Shown here: positions 1 to 7,292 of the stretch, one piece after another
How positions within the stretch are numbered: the first letter of the stretch is position 1
Layout of the letters: every line of letters begins with the position of its first letter
NCBI GenBank assembly: GCA_027013765.1
Contig: JALWGG010000265.1
Coordinates: 1 to 22,163 of the forward strand
DNA: 22,163 nucleotides
Direction: 5' to 3'
DNA from: Acidilobaceae archaeon
GTDB lineage: Archaea > Thermoproteota > Thermoprotei_A > Sulfolobales > Acidilobaceae
Notes under the pieces: generated by a model
What the model saw: only the letters and a program-made list of their open reading frames with translations
Database searches by the model: none
What the model was told of the DNA's origin: nothing
Translations under genes and position numbers: made by a program

Positions 1-1404
1 GCCAAGAACGAGAACGCCATTGTGAAGACCGTGAAGGCTAGAGAACTCTTCAACAAGATAGTACAAGGAGCATGGGACAGCGGCGACCCAGGATTCATAA
101 ACATAGACGAAATAAATAGGAGACACGCGGTATGGTACCTAGGCAAGATAAATGCGACTAACCCTTGCGGAGAGGAGCCATTACTTCCATGGGAGCCGTG
201 TAATTTAGGAAGCATAAATCTAGAACTATATGTTGTGGAGAGGGATGGTAAGACTACAATAGACTGGGAGGCTCTAGGCAGGGATGTGAGGCTGGCCGTA
301 AGGTTCCTGGATAATGTTATAGACGCCAACGACCCGCCGCTAAGGCAGATCAAGGAGGCCAACCTGAGGACCCGTAAGATAGGGCTAGGGGTTATGGGCT
401 GGGCTAGGATGCTGATCAGGCTAGGCATCCCCTATGACAGTCCAGACGCTATAAGGCTTGCATGGAGTGTTGCAGAGTGGATAGCTTGGAACGCGTATGA
501 CGAGGGGGTGAGGATAGCTAGGGAGAAGGGGCCCTTCCCAGCGTGGAACCCGGAGCTGTATAGATGGCTCCACGAGACACTGCCCTTCGACAGCCCCGAG
601 GACTACCTGAACATTGTGGCCGAAGAGACTGGTAGGGACGAGTATAGGGAGCCCCCGAGTAGAAGGCTCCTGGAGGTCCTCGCCGAGAGGCCCAAGGTGG
701 ACTGGGATAGGGTAAAGTCCGAGGCGCTGAGGCATGGATTGAGGAATGCAACATACCTTAGCATAGCGCCGACAGGGACGATCAGTATAATAGCCGGGGC
801 GAGCGCCAGCATAGAGCCCCTATTCGCCTTGGCATACGTGAGGCAGGTTGCAGTAGGCACATTCATAGAGGTAGAGCCACTATTCCTGGAAGAGCTCCGC
901 CGCCTTGAGATGGACGACCCGGAGGTTATAGAGGCCATAGCCGAGACCGGTAGTATAGCCCATATTAAATGGGTGCCGAGGAGGCTCAGGAGGATATACA
1001 GGACCGCGCACGACATAGACTATGAATACCACCTACTCCACCAGGCGGTATGGCAGGCATGGGTCGATGCCGGGACTAGTAAAACAATAAACATGAGGCA
1101 CGACGAGCCTGTAGAGAGCGTGTGGAAGGCCTACTGGCTGGCATGGAGGCTCAGGATAAAGGGGACCACGGTGTACAGGGATAAGAGTAAGAGCCAGCAG
1201 GTAATATACTTCGGAGTAAAGAAGGGCGAGGAGGAGAAGAGGGAGGAGATAGAGCCAGTAGCAGTAATAGAGCCAAAAAAGGGCGAGGCCAAGACGAGGA
1301 ACACCCCGGGAAGGAGCAGGGTCAGGCTTGGCAAGGGGAAGGTTAAGCAGTTGATAACTGTGGCTGAGGACTACGCGGGCGGGTGCCCCACCTGTGATAT
1401 ATAA
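1..1404 (+). CDS. nrdJ: Adenosylcobalamin-dependent (class II) ribonucleotide reductase, C-terminal part
   Basis: This gene reduces ribonucleotides to deoxyribonucleotides, with adenosylcobalamin as radical source. The reading frame is open from base 1, so the GTG at 22 is not the real start and the N-terminal part lies outside the window. Seen: the motif NPCGEEP with its Cys codon at 166 (thiyl-radical Cys and catalytic Glu of the family), and a second Cys 11 residues later (codon at 199), the spacing of the redox Cys partner in class II enzymes. NLRTRKIGLGVMGWA and PTGTISI, typical of the family core, follow. The protein ends in a flexible Lys/Glu-rich linker and a terminal CPTC pair (codons 1384 and 1393), which in this family shuttles electrons from thioredoxin-like donors. 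No class I or III features are visible. The family assignment is firm; class II is inferred from these motifs, as the B12-binding face is mostly outside the window. Confidence 0.93.
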   Translation, partial: AKNENAIVKTVKARELFNKIVQGAWDSGDPGFINIDEINRRHAVWYLGKINATNPCGEEPLLPWEPCNLGSINLELYVVERDGKTTIDWEALGRDVRLAVRFLDNVIDANDPPLRQIKEANLRTRKIGLGVMGWARMLIRLGIPYDSPDAIRLAWSVAEWIAWNAYDEGVRIAREKGPFPAWNPELYRWLHETLPFDSPEDYLNIVAEETGRDEYREPPSRRLLEVLAERPKVDWDRVKSEALRHGLRNATYLSIAPTGTISIIAGASASIEPLFALAYVRQVAVGTFIEVEPLFLEELRRLEMDDPEVIEAIAETGSIAHIKWVPRRLRRIYRTAHDIDYEYHLLHQAVWQAWVDAGTSKTINMRHDEPVESVWKAYWLAWRLRIKGTTVYRDKSKSQQVIYFGVKKGEEEKREEIEPVAVIEPKKGEAKTRNTPGRSRVRLGKGKVKQLITVAEDYAGGCPTCDI

Positions 1405-1470
1405 AATCATGCCCTTTCTATACTAGTCATATATAACGTATAGCACGTCCATATCACGTTAACCCAACTC

Positions 1471-1482
1471 AAAACTATATAA
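1471..1482 (+). promoter_or_regulatory. TATA box of the mpgS-mpgP operon
   Basis: An A/T run reading AAAACTATATAA sits in the 153-base gap between nrdJ and mpgS. By the usual archaeal spacing transcription would start near 1503, leaving a leader of about 55 bases. This is long for this window and contains a stem-loop at 1511-1542. The rest of the gap shows no RNA gene. Confidence 0.45.
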
Positions 1483-1510
1483 CCACGCACAACAACTATA
1501 CACTATACGG

Positions 1511-1542
1511 CCCCTGGAGGCACTACCCCCAGATCCTCGGGG
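1511..1542 (+). promoter_or_regulatory. Predicted stem-loop in the mpgS leader
   Basis: CCCC (1511-1514) can pair with GGGG (1539-1542) and GAGG (1517-1520) with CCTC (1535-1538), giving an eight-pair GC-rich stem with a two-base bulge and a 14-base loop. It ends 15 bases before the mpgS ATG. A role in controlling translation or transcript stability is only inference. Confidence 0.35.
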
Positions 1543-1557
1543 AAGAGTTGATGCGCC

Positions 1558-2724
1558 ATGATGCTTGAAGCGCCGCAGAGGTTCGAGAGCTATGGTGCAG
1601 TGGTACTCTATGACCTAGTAAAGGTGCTGGAGCTAGACGCGTCGGGCTTCAGAGGCTTCCACGGCATAGTAACGATAGGAGACGACGTGTTCCGTGACAT
1701 AGCCTCCAGGACGGCTATCATAGTCCCCATAAAGAATGAGGAACTACTAACCCTTGAGGGTGTTATAAGCGCTATACCACACGACTCGCTGGTCATAGTA
1801 GTCTCTGCATCGGATAGGAAGCCGGTGGATAGGTATAGGCATGAAGTGGACCTGGCCAAGGTCCTCAACCATACTACTAGGAGGGGGATAGTCGTGTTCC
1901 ACCAGAAGGATGAGGCATGGGTAGAGGCACTAGCAGACACCCAGCTAGAATTAATGCTAGGCGAGGACGGGGTTAGGAGTGGTAAGGGGGAGGGCATGCT
2001 CCTAGGCGTCATCGCCGCCGCCGCGCTGGGATACAGGTATATAGGATTTATTGATAGCGACAACTACGTTCCAGGCTCTGTAAACGAGTATGCCAGGATA
2101 TACTATGCAGGCTTCCACCTGCTTGAGAGCGAGTATTCCATGGTCAGGATCAAGTGGCCATTCAAGGGGAAGCTGGCCTCCTCCGACATGTACCTCAGGA
2201 GGAGGGGGAGGGTGTCTAGGATCACAAATAGGTTCATGAACACCGCGTTATCTCTAGTCAGGAAGGTTGAGACCGACATAATCAAGACGGGGAACAGCGG
2301 CGAGCACGCGCTAACAACTAGGCTGGCACTATCAATGAAGTGGGCCGGAGGCTACGCGGTGGAGCCCTACCAGCTGGTATACCTCCTGGAGGAGTGCTAC
2401 CTGAACATAGAGTCTGGGTCGTGCCCGGCACTGCCGCACCAGGTCAAGATCCTGCAGGTGGAGGCTAGAAACCCCCATATACATGCTGAGAAGGGGGATG
2501 AGCATATAAACTCTATGATAGCTAAGAGCCTGGGGACCATATACCACTCCAAGCTGGCTGTAGGGGGTATAAGGAGGGAGATCGAGGAGGTCCTCTCCCA
2601 ATACCAGGTAGGGCTGAAGCCGGTGGCCCCCAGGATCTATGACCCCAGAGATATAGATGCGTCAAAGGTATTCACGCAATTCATATCAAATAGTAGGGAT
2701 GCACTCATACTGGAAGGGGTGTGA
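1558..2724 (+). CDS. mpgS: Mannosyl-3-phosphoglycerate synthase (GT55)
   Basis: It transfers mannose from GDP-mannose to 3-phosphoglycerate, the first step of mannosylglycerate synthesis. Mannosylglycerate is a compatible solute of hyperthermophiles. The 388-residue length is usual for the family. Seen: an N-terminal GT-A-like half with the conserved PIKNEELLTLEGV stretch near residue 60, the RSGKGEGML stretch before a hydrophobic strand, and the metal and sugar-nucleotide site DSDNY at residues 166-170. WPFKGKL and the YLLEECY segment follow, both familiar from this family. The start is ATG 1558; a second ATG follows directly at 1561 and cannot be separated from it. An out-of-frame ATG at 1551 is ignored. 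The phosphatase gene follows after 21 bases in the same frame, which fixes the pathway. Confidence 0.95.
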   Translation: MMLEAPQRFESYGAVVLYDLVKVLELDASGFRGFHGIVTIGDDVFRDIASRTAIIVPIKNEELLTLEGVISAIPHDSLVIVVSASDRKPVDRYRHEVDLAKVLNHTTRRGIVVFHQKDEAWVEALADTQLELMLGEDGVRSGKGEGMLLGVIAAAALGYRYIGFIDSDNYVPGSVNEYARIYYAGFHLLESEYSMVRIKWPFKGKLASSDMYLRRRGRVSRITNRFMNTALSLVRKVETDIIKTGNSGEHALTTRLALSMKWAGGYAVEPYQLVYLLEECYLNIESGSCPALPHQVKILQVEARNPHIHAEKGDEHINSMIAKSLGTIYHSKLAVGGIRREIEEVLSQYQVGLKPVAPRIYDPRDIDASKVFTQFISNSRDALILEGV

Positions 2725-2745
2725 GGGGTTCCAGGGCCCCAGGCA

Positions 2746-3549
2746 GTGGTATATAGTGATATAGACTGGACCATAATGGGTCCGGGAGAGGACCTCACAG
2801 GCGTCTGCAGGGCTATAGAGAAGCTCTACATCAACGGCCTAGAGCTAGTCCTTGTCACGGCCAAATCGATATATGAGGTGGTCAACCTTGCAGAGAAGAT
2901 ATGCATGCCACTGAATAGGCTGATAGCCGTGGTGGAGTCGGGAGGGGCGATATACACGGGTAGAAGACTCCTCACCACTATAACAGGTTCGAAGACGATA
3001 AATGGAGTGGACTTGGAATACCTCCAACTAGGCCAACTAATACCAGAGTTCTGGCATGAGGTTGAGGACCTCATATCAAGGCTCCACTGCAGGGTTTCCA
3101 GGCTAACCGGAGCCGATGCTGTAAGGGCTTCAGAGATCACACTCCTAAGACCGGAATCAGCCAGGTATGCCTCAATGAGGGAGTACCTGGAGGTCCTATG
3201 GTCTCCTGATCAGCAGTGCCTAGACAGGCTAGGGGGGATGCTGGCGGAGATGGGATTCTATATACATAGGAGTGCAAGGCTACTCCACATTGGTATGCAT
3301 AAGGGCAAGGGGGTAGCAGTAGATGTATTCAGGAGGAGATCAATCCTGGGAGGAGGGGCCAGTATAGGGCTAGGGGACTCGGAGGCCGATAAGGACTATC
3401 TAGAGCATATGGACCATGCTATAGTAATACCAACACCAGACATGCGGCTTAGGGTCAGGCTGAATAGGGTAGACTACCTCATCCCCCCCTACCCAGCCCC
3501 CAGAGGCTGGGTCTATAGTATAGATGTGATACTAGGCATGCTTAGATGA
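2746..3549 (+). CDS. mpgP: Mannosyl-3-phosphoglycerate phosphatase (HAD superfamily)
   Basis: It removes the phosphate from mannosyl-3-phosphoglycerate to give mannosylglycerate, the second step after MpgS. Seen: HAD motif I DIDWT at residues 5-9 (nucleophile Asp5, acid/base Asp7), the motif III Lys in HKGKG (Lys186), and motif IV GDSEAD at 210-215. The 267-residue length fits the Cof-like MPGP subfamily. The start is GTG 2746, because motif I must lie close to the N-terminus and no other start codon lies between the preceding TGA (2722-2724) and it. No good ribosome-binding site lies at the usual distance; the GAGGGG at 2723 is about 17 bases away, so translational coupling to mpgS is likely. 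The gene is in the same frame as mpgS, separated by one stop and seven codons. Confidence 0.93.
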   Translation: MVYSDIDWTIMGPGEDLTGVCRAIEKLYINGLELVLVTAKSIYEVVNLAEKICMPLNRLIAVVESGGAIYTGRRLLTTITGSKTINGVDLEYLQLGQLIPEFWHEVEDLISRLHCRVSRLTGADAVRASEITLLRPESARYASMREYLEVLWSPDQQCLDRLGGMLAEMGFYIHRSARLLHIGMHKGKGVAVDVFRRRSILGGGASIGLGDSEADKDYLEHMDHAIVIPTPDMRLRVRLNRVDYLIPPYPAPRGWVYSIDVILGMLR

Positions 3550-3560
3550 AACAACGAGTT

Positions 3561-3571
3561 ATTAAAATTTA
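3561..3571 (+). promoter_or_regulatory. TATA box for the radical SAM gene
   Basis: ATTAAAATTTA lies about 23 bases before the ATG at 3589, so the predicted transcription start falls at or next to the start codon. No Shine-Dalgarno site is present. This fits a leaderless mRNA and supports ATG 3589 over the in-frame ATG at 3622. Confidence 0.55.
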
Positions 3572-3588
3572 ACTAAAAAATAATACCG

Positions 3589-4782
3589 ATGGCAGGCAAC
3601 AAGACACAGGGGACAACCCCCATGAACCCTATACTAGCAGTAGTTGAGTCGGGCTATGAGGATAGGTGGATGTACATCAGGCCCGACGCTGTTAGGGCAC
3701 TATATAATAAGGAGTTGAGGAGAAGGCTAAGATGGTATTATATGGTTCTCGGGGGAGAAGCTCCCCCTAAATTCAAGATCGCCAGGAGCATAGAGGCAGA
3801 TGCCAGGCCTGAAGAGCTCAAGACAATGGATACGGTGGGGCTGTGGAGGATGCACAACAAGCTCTCCCAGGAGTTCAGGAGGCTGTGGAGGGAGATACGT
3901 GAAGACCCGTCTAGGGCCGGGGTAGATAGCTACCCGAGGACCTCCCTGCTACACGTTAAGGCGGAGCTGGCGAAGAGGCTGGCAAGCCCATGCATATTGT
4001 GTGAGAGGAGGTGTATGGTTGAGAGGAGTAAGGGCAGGATCGGGGCATGCAGGCTAGGCTGGGACGTGTATGTCCACACAGCATTCCTGCACCTAGGCGA
4101 GGAGTCGCCTCTAGTCCCGAGCGGGACCATATTCTATGGGGGGTGCAACTTCACATGCGTATTCTGCCAGAACTATGATGTAAGCCAGACAAACGCCCGG
4201 GGAGGTTATAGGGTTGGCCCCAGGAGCCTCGCTGTAATACAGGATATACTAGCGTCTAGGGGCGCTAGGAACATAAACCATGTAGGGGGAGACCCTACCC
4301 CAAGCCTCCACGTAATAATGGAGAGCCTACTATACGTTAAGAGCGATATACCACAGCTATGGAACAGCAACATGTACATGAGTAGAGAGTCCCTAGAGAT
4401 CCTGGTAGACGTTATAGACATATGGCTACCCGACTTCAAATGGGGGAACAACAAGTGTGCAAGGAGGCTTTCAATAGTCCCCAACTACGTGGAGACCGTG
4501 ACGAGGAACCTGAAAATAGCGTCGGAGCACGGAGACATGATCATAAGGCACCTGGTGATGCCAAACCACGTCGAGTGCTGTACAAAGCCAGTACTAGACT
4601 GGATCTCAAGGAACCTGCCCAGGGATAGGGTGGTTGTTAACGTGATGGGCCAGTACACCCCACAGCATTTTGTGGAGAGGAACCCTGACAAGTGGAGGGA
4701 TATATCAAGGAGGGTCTGGTGGAGTGAGGTTGAGGAGAGCCGGGAATACGCCAGAAACCTCGGCCTCTACCTCCTAGACTAG
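3589..4782 (+). CDS. PflX-like radical SAM protein (COG1313 type)
   Basis: A radical SAM enzyme related to pyruvate formate-lyase activating enzymes; the substrate is unknown. Seen: the [4Fe-4S]/SAM motif CxxxCxxC at Cys186, Cys190 and Cys193 inside GGCNFTCVFCQN. A preceding cysteine cluster (Cys135, Cys138, Cys142, Cys154) looks like a second metal or iron-sulfur site, as in PflX-type proteins. The region after the motif has the expected GGDPTPS and WLPDFKWG segments of this subfamily. About 130 N-terminal residues, rich in Arg and Trp, have no motif I recognise. It follows the mpg operon but has its own promoter, so no link to mannosylglycerate is claimed. It converges on radA with seven bases between the stops. 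No glycyl-radical partner enzyme is visible nearby. Confidence 0.85.
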   Translation: MAGNKTQGTTPMNPILAVVESGYEDRWMYIRPDAVRALYNKELRRRLRWYYMVLGGEAPPKFKIARSIEADARPEELKTMDTVGLWRMHNKLSQEFRRLWREIREDPSRAGVDSYPRTSLLHVKAELAKRLASPCILCERRCMVERSKGRIGACRLGWDVYVHTAFLHLGEESPLVPSGTIFYGGCNFTCVFCQNYDVSQTNARGGYRVGPRSLAVIQDILASRGARNINHVGGDPTPSLHVIMESLLYVKSDIPQLWNSNMYMSRESLEILVDVIDIWLPDFKWGNNKCARRLSIVPNYVETVTRNLKIASEHGDMIIRHLVMPNHVECCTKPVLDWISRNLPRDRVVVNVMGQYTPQHFVERNPDKWRDISRRVWWSEVEESREYARNLGLYLLD

Positions 4783-4789
4783 CCCTAGA

Positions 4790-5746
4790 CTACTCGGGGT
4801 CCCTTATCCCCCACTCGGTTATAACGAACACAGTCTCGCCCTCGGGCAGGTGCGGGGCATCCACTATCCTGGCAATCCTCTTGTTACCCCTACTCTTCTT
4901 AAGCTGGACCCTGACCCCAGGTGCATGATACAATACGTGCCCGCCGACGGCCTGGGTTGGGTCTCCATAGAATACGTCTGGCCTAGCCATCACCTGGTTC
5001 GTGATCACAACTGCGACATCATATATCTCAGCGAGCCTCATCAGCTGGTGCAGGTGCTTGTTCAATAGCTGCTGCCTCATGGCTAGGTTCTCCCTCCCCG
5101 GGAACTCGGCCCTGAAATGGCTCGTCACAGAGTCCACGACGACAAGCTTTATCTTGTCCCTCTTGATCAGGTCGAACAGCTGGTCCACGATAGCCATTTG
5201 ATGGTGGCTGTTAACGGCCCTGATCCAGTAGATATTCTCCATGACCTCATCCGGGTCGAGGCCAGCACCCCTAGCCATCTGCTCTATCCTCTCCCACCTA
5301 AACGTGCCCTCGGTATCGATATACACAGCCTTGCCGTCTAGGCCACCGCTATCCTCCGGCAGCTGTACATTGACAGCGAGCTGGTGGCATATCTGTGTCT
5401 TGCCCGACCCAAACTCTCCGAAGAACTCGGTTATAGTCCTGGTCTCAACCCCTCCACCCAGCAGCTCGTCCAGGTTCCTGCTTGAGGTGGTTATCTTCTT
5501 AATGGTGAGTCTTTCCTTCTTCAACTCAAGCGCGGTCTTGAACCTTATATCCAACGCCTCCCTCGCGGCCTGTATGATCTTCTGGGCAGTGGGTAGGGGT
5601 ATCCCGGTGACCTGGCTAAGCTCCTGGGGTGTGGCTACTGCTACAGCCTCGATGCTGGTGAATCCAGCCTCGATCATCTTCTGGGCGGTTGATGGGCCTA
5701 CACCTGGGAGGTCGGTGAGGTCGCGTATTTCTTTTGAGTCACTCAT
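4790..5746 (-). CDS. radA: DNA repair and recombination protein RadA
   Basis: The archaeal RecA/Rad51 recombinase. It forms ATP-dependent filaments on single-stranded DNA and carries out strand exchange. Seen: an N-terminal helix-hairpin-helix domain (about residues 8-65, with LPGVGPSTAQK and a second TGIPLPTAQK hairpin) and the linker with polymerisation region around 66-95. Walker A is GEFGSGKT (110-117), Walker B LVVVDS (201-206), and the DNA-binding loop region ITNQVMARPD lies near 249-258. The 318-residue length is standard and there is no intein. The ATG start at 5746 is the first Met of a full HhH domain. A run of G bases (GAGGGGGG on the coding strand) lies about 14 bases upstream. 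It has its own promoter in the gap shared with the divergent editing gene. Confidence 0.97.
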   Translation of the reverse strand: MSDSKEIRDLTDLPGVGPSTAQKMIEAGFTSIEAVAVATPQELSQVTGIPLPTAQKIIQAAREALDIRFKTALELKKERLTIKKITTSSRNLDELLGGGVETRTITEFFGEFGSGKTQICHQLAVNVQLPEDSGGLDGKAVYIDTEGTFRWERIEQMARGAGLDPDEVMENIYWIRAVNSHHQMAIVDQLFDLIKRDKIKLVVVDSVTSHFRAEFPGRENLAMRQQLLNKHLHQLMRLAEIYDVAVVITNQVMARPDVFYGDPTQAVGGHVLYHAPGVRVQLKKSRGNKRIARIVDAPHLPEGETVFVITEWGIRDPE

Positions 5747-5792
5747 ACCTATTTCAATCCCCCCTCATGATCTAGTGGTTTCCGGTTGGGCC

Positions 5793-5812
5793 TAATATAG
5801 TGTATAGACACT
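5793..5812 (-). promoter_or_regulatory. radA: radA TATA box with adjoining inverted repeat
   Basis: On the minus strand an ACTATATTA-like TATA box (5793-5801) lies about 50 bases before the radA ATG, giving a predicted leader of about 25 bases. Overlapping its upstream (BRE) side is the inverted repeat AGTGT-ATAG-ACACT at 5799-5812. The position suits a transcription-factor operator, but the binding protein is unknown. Confidence 0.4.
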
Positions 5813-5890
5813 GTATATCCTGTGGGGCACCCACCCCTCGCAGGAAGTTATCTAGAGAGCCCGGATGTATAGGAGCGTGTGAGGATGGAA

Positions 5891-5901
5891 TATTAATATA
5901 T
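5891..5901 (+). promoter_or_regulatory. TATA box for the threonyl-tRNA editing gene
   Basis: TATTAATATAT is centred about 32 bases before ATG 5928, predicting a transcript with a leader of only about six bases. A GGTG lies four bases before the ATG. Between this box and the radA promoter (5813-5890) I see only the small hairpin GTGGG-GCA-CCCAC at 5822-5834. Confidence 0.5.
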
Positions 5902-5927
5902 GGGGGTGCATTAATTCGAGGCGGTGC

Positions 5928-7229
5928 ATGGGATTGAGGATCCTGCTACTACACGCCTCAGAGTTCGGCTATGAAACGATTAAGAAGGCCATAAAGAAGC
6001 CCCCGGACCCGCCAGGTTCATATGCCTGCAGTAATTGTCTGGTTGTATTCACAACCATAGAGGAGGGAGACACGGAGGCGCTCCTAGGCCCAGCCTCAGA
6101 TAGCATACTGGAGGTCATAGACAAGGTGAAGCCTGGCGAGGTGGTGATATACCCGTATGCACATCTCTCAAGCAGGCTAGCCAGGCCCACGGAGGCCCAT
6201 AAACTACTAGTAAAGCTGGAGGAGGTCCTCGGAAGCACTCTAGAATTGAAGATCCACAGGTCGCCCTTTGGATGGTACAAGAGATTTAGCATAACAGTAT
6301 ACGGCCACCCGCTCTCAGAGCTATCCAGGGAATTCAGCGGGGCGGAGACAGTAGTAAGCATATTAAGGGATGCTGTAAGAAGAGGCGTCCTCCCAGAAGG
6401 CTTAACAAAAGAGGGTCTGGGGGATGACGTAGAATCTATAGCGAGTAGGCTAAAGCTTGAGGATGCAATGGTCAGACGCCTAATCTATGATAGGATAGCA
6501 AGGAAGCTACTAGGCATGGATTCGAGGTACCACGAATTAACTGTCAGAAGGCTGGGTGACGGATTAGAAGAATTAAGGCTGCTGCTGGAGGCGTGCAGGC
6601 TGGACGGAGTTAATATTGAAGTGGCAGCGGGGCCAGATCGTATACTAATAAGTGACAAGGGGGTAGACGAGTTATACAATTTCAAAAGGATAGATAAGAT
6701 ACCTCTCACAGGGATAAGCGATGCATCCAGGACAGGGCACGTCATACTATATAAGTTTAGGAGCTCGGCATACCGGCCAATAGCAGTGGTGGAAGATGGC
6801 AGAGGATGCATAGGGCCGCTATCAAATATAATAAAATCTATAATAGACGAGGAGCTTGCCAAGAAAGAGGAGGATAATAGCTACACTCCAATGATCCCTC
6901 CATGGATGCATTATATAACAGTGGCACTGATCCCAGTAGCAGAAGGGCAAAAAGATACTGCCATCAGTCTAGCCCGGAGACTTGAACAATACGGTGTTGG
7001 GGTTCTACTACTAGACGATACTGGAACCAGGCTAGGGCAGAGGATTAGGAGTGCAGCCAGGCTATGGATCCCCATAATAGCAGTCATAGGAGAGAGGGAG
7101 GCTAGAGAGGGTCTAGTAACGGTCAGGAGGAGGTGGGAGCCTGGTAAACAGGAGGCCATTACGGTTGACGAGTTTATAGATGAGGCTACACGGGTGTCTA
7201 GGAGCGGGTATGTAATCAACAACCTATAA
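5928..7229 (+). CDS. Threonyl-tRNA editing protein (ThrRS-ed), catalytic core degenerate
   Basis: It probably hydrolyses Ser-tRNA(Thr) in trans. In several crenarchaea this role is split from the aminoacylating ThrRS (established for ThrRS-cat/ThrRS-ed pairs). Seen: an archaeal D-aminoacyl-tRNA-deacylase-like editing domain at residues 1-140, with YPYAHLS (75-81), SPFGWYKRF (112-120, including the editing Tyr-Lys pair) and GHPLSELSREF (126-136). Residues 140-320 are a weak remnant of the class II synthetase core. I see no intact motif 3, and only a trace of the segment before the anticodon domain, IGPLSN...PPWM. The C-terminal anticodon-binding domain starts around 325 (HYITVALIPVAEG) and runs to about 420. 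At 433 residues it is much shorter than a full ThrRS. The catalytic partner is not in the window. Confidence 0.85.
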   Translation: MGLRILLLHASEFGYETIKKAIKKPPDPPGSYACSNCLVVFTTIEEGDTEALLGPASDSILEVIDKVKPGEVVIYPYAHLSSRLARPTEAHKLLVKLEEVLGSTLELKIHRSPFGWYKRFSITVYGHPLSELSREFSGAETVVSILRDAVRRGVLPEGLTKEGLGDDVESIASRLKLEDAMVRRLIYDRIARKLLGMDSRYHELTVRRLGDGLEELRLLLEACRLDGVNIEVAAGPDRILISDKGVDELYNFKRIDKIPLTGISDASRTGHVILYKFRSSAYRPIAVVEDGRGCIGPLSNIIKSIIDEELAKKEEDNSYTPMIPPWMHYITVALIPVAEGQKDTAISLARRLEQYGVGVLLLDDTGTRLGQRIRSAARLWIPIIAVIGEREAREGLVTVRRRWEPGKQEAITVDEFIDEATRVSRSGYVINNL

Positions 7230-7248
7230 ACACGCGGGGTAATTGTAT

Positions 7249-7258
7249 GACATATTAT
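7249..7258 (+). promoter_or_regulatory. Possible TATA box for the 213-residue protein gene
   Basis: GACATATTAT lies about 39 bases before ATG 7293, predicting a leader of roughly ten bases. The gap from the editing gene is only 63 bases, so readthrough transcription from that gene is equally possible. Confidence 0.3.
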
Positions 7259-7292
7259 CTCTCGGTACTAACTAGAATTTAGATGATTAGGC

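Noticed and set aside
2722..2724. TGA between mpgS and mpgP as a selenocysteine codon
   Set aside because: No selenocysteine insertion element or selenoprotein family fits. MpgS has its normal length and C-terminus before the TGA, and MpgP begins normally after it.
2981..2995. GGTTCGA-type sequences resembling tRNA T-loops (also at 1577 and 7811)
   Set aside because: All fall inside coding frames, and none is flanked by a matching acceptor stem, D arm or anticodon arm.
4774..4792. Direct repeat CTAGACTA at 4774-4781 and 4785-4792 at the radical SAM / radA junction
   Set aside because: It is explained by the last codons and stops of the two convergent genes and is too short to indicate an attachment site or repeat element.
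5241..5795. Open frame of 184 codons on the plus strand opposite radA
   Set aside because: radA on the other strand is a complete, motif-perfect gene. The antisense translation is Ser/Pro-rich and has no family likeness.
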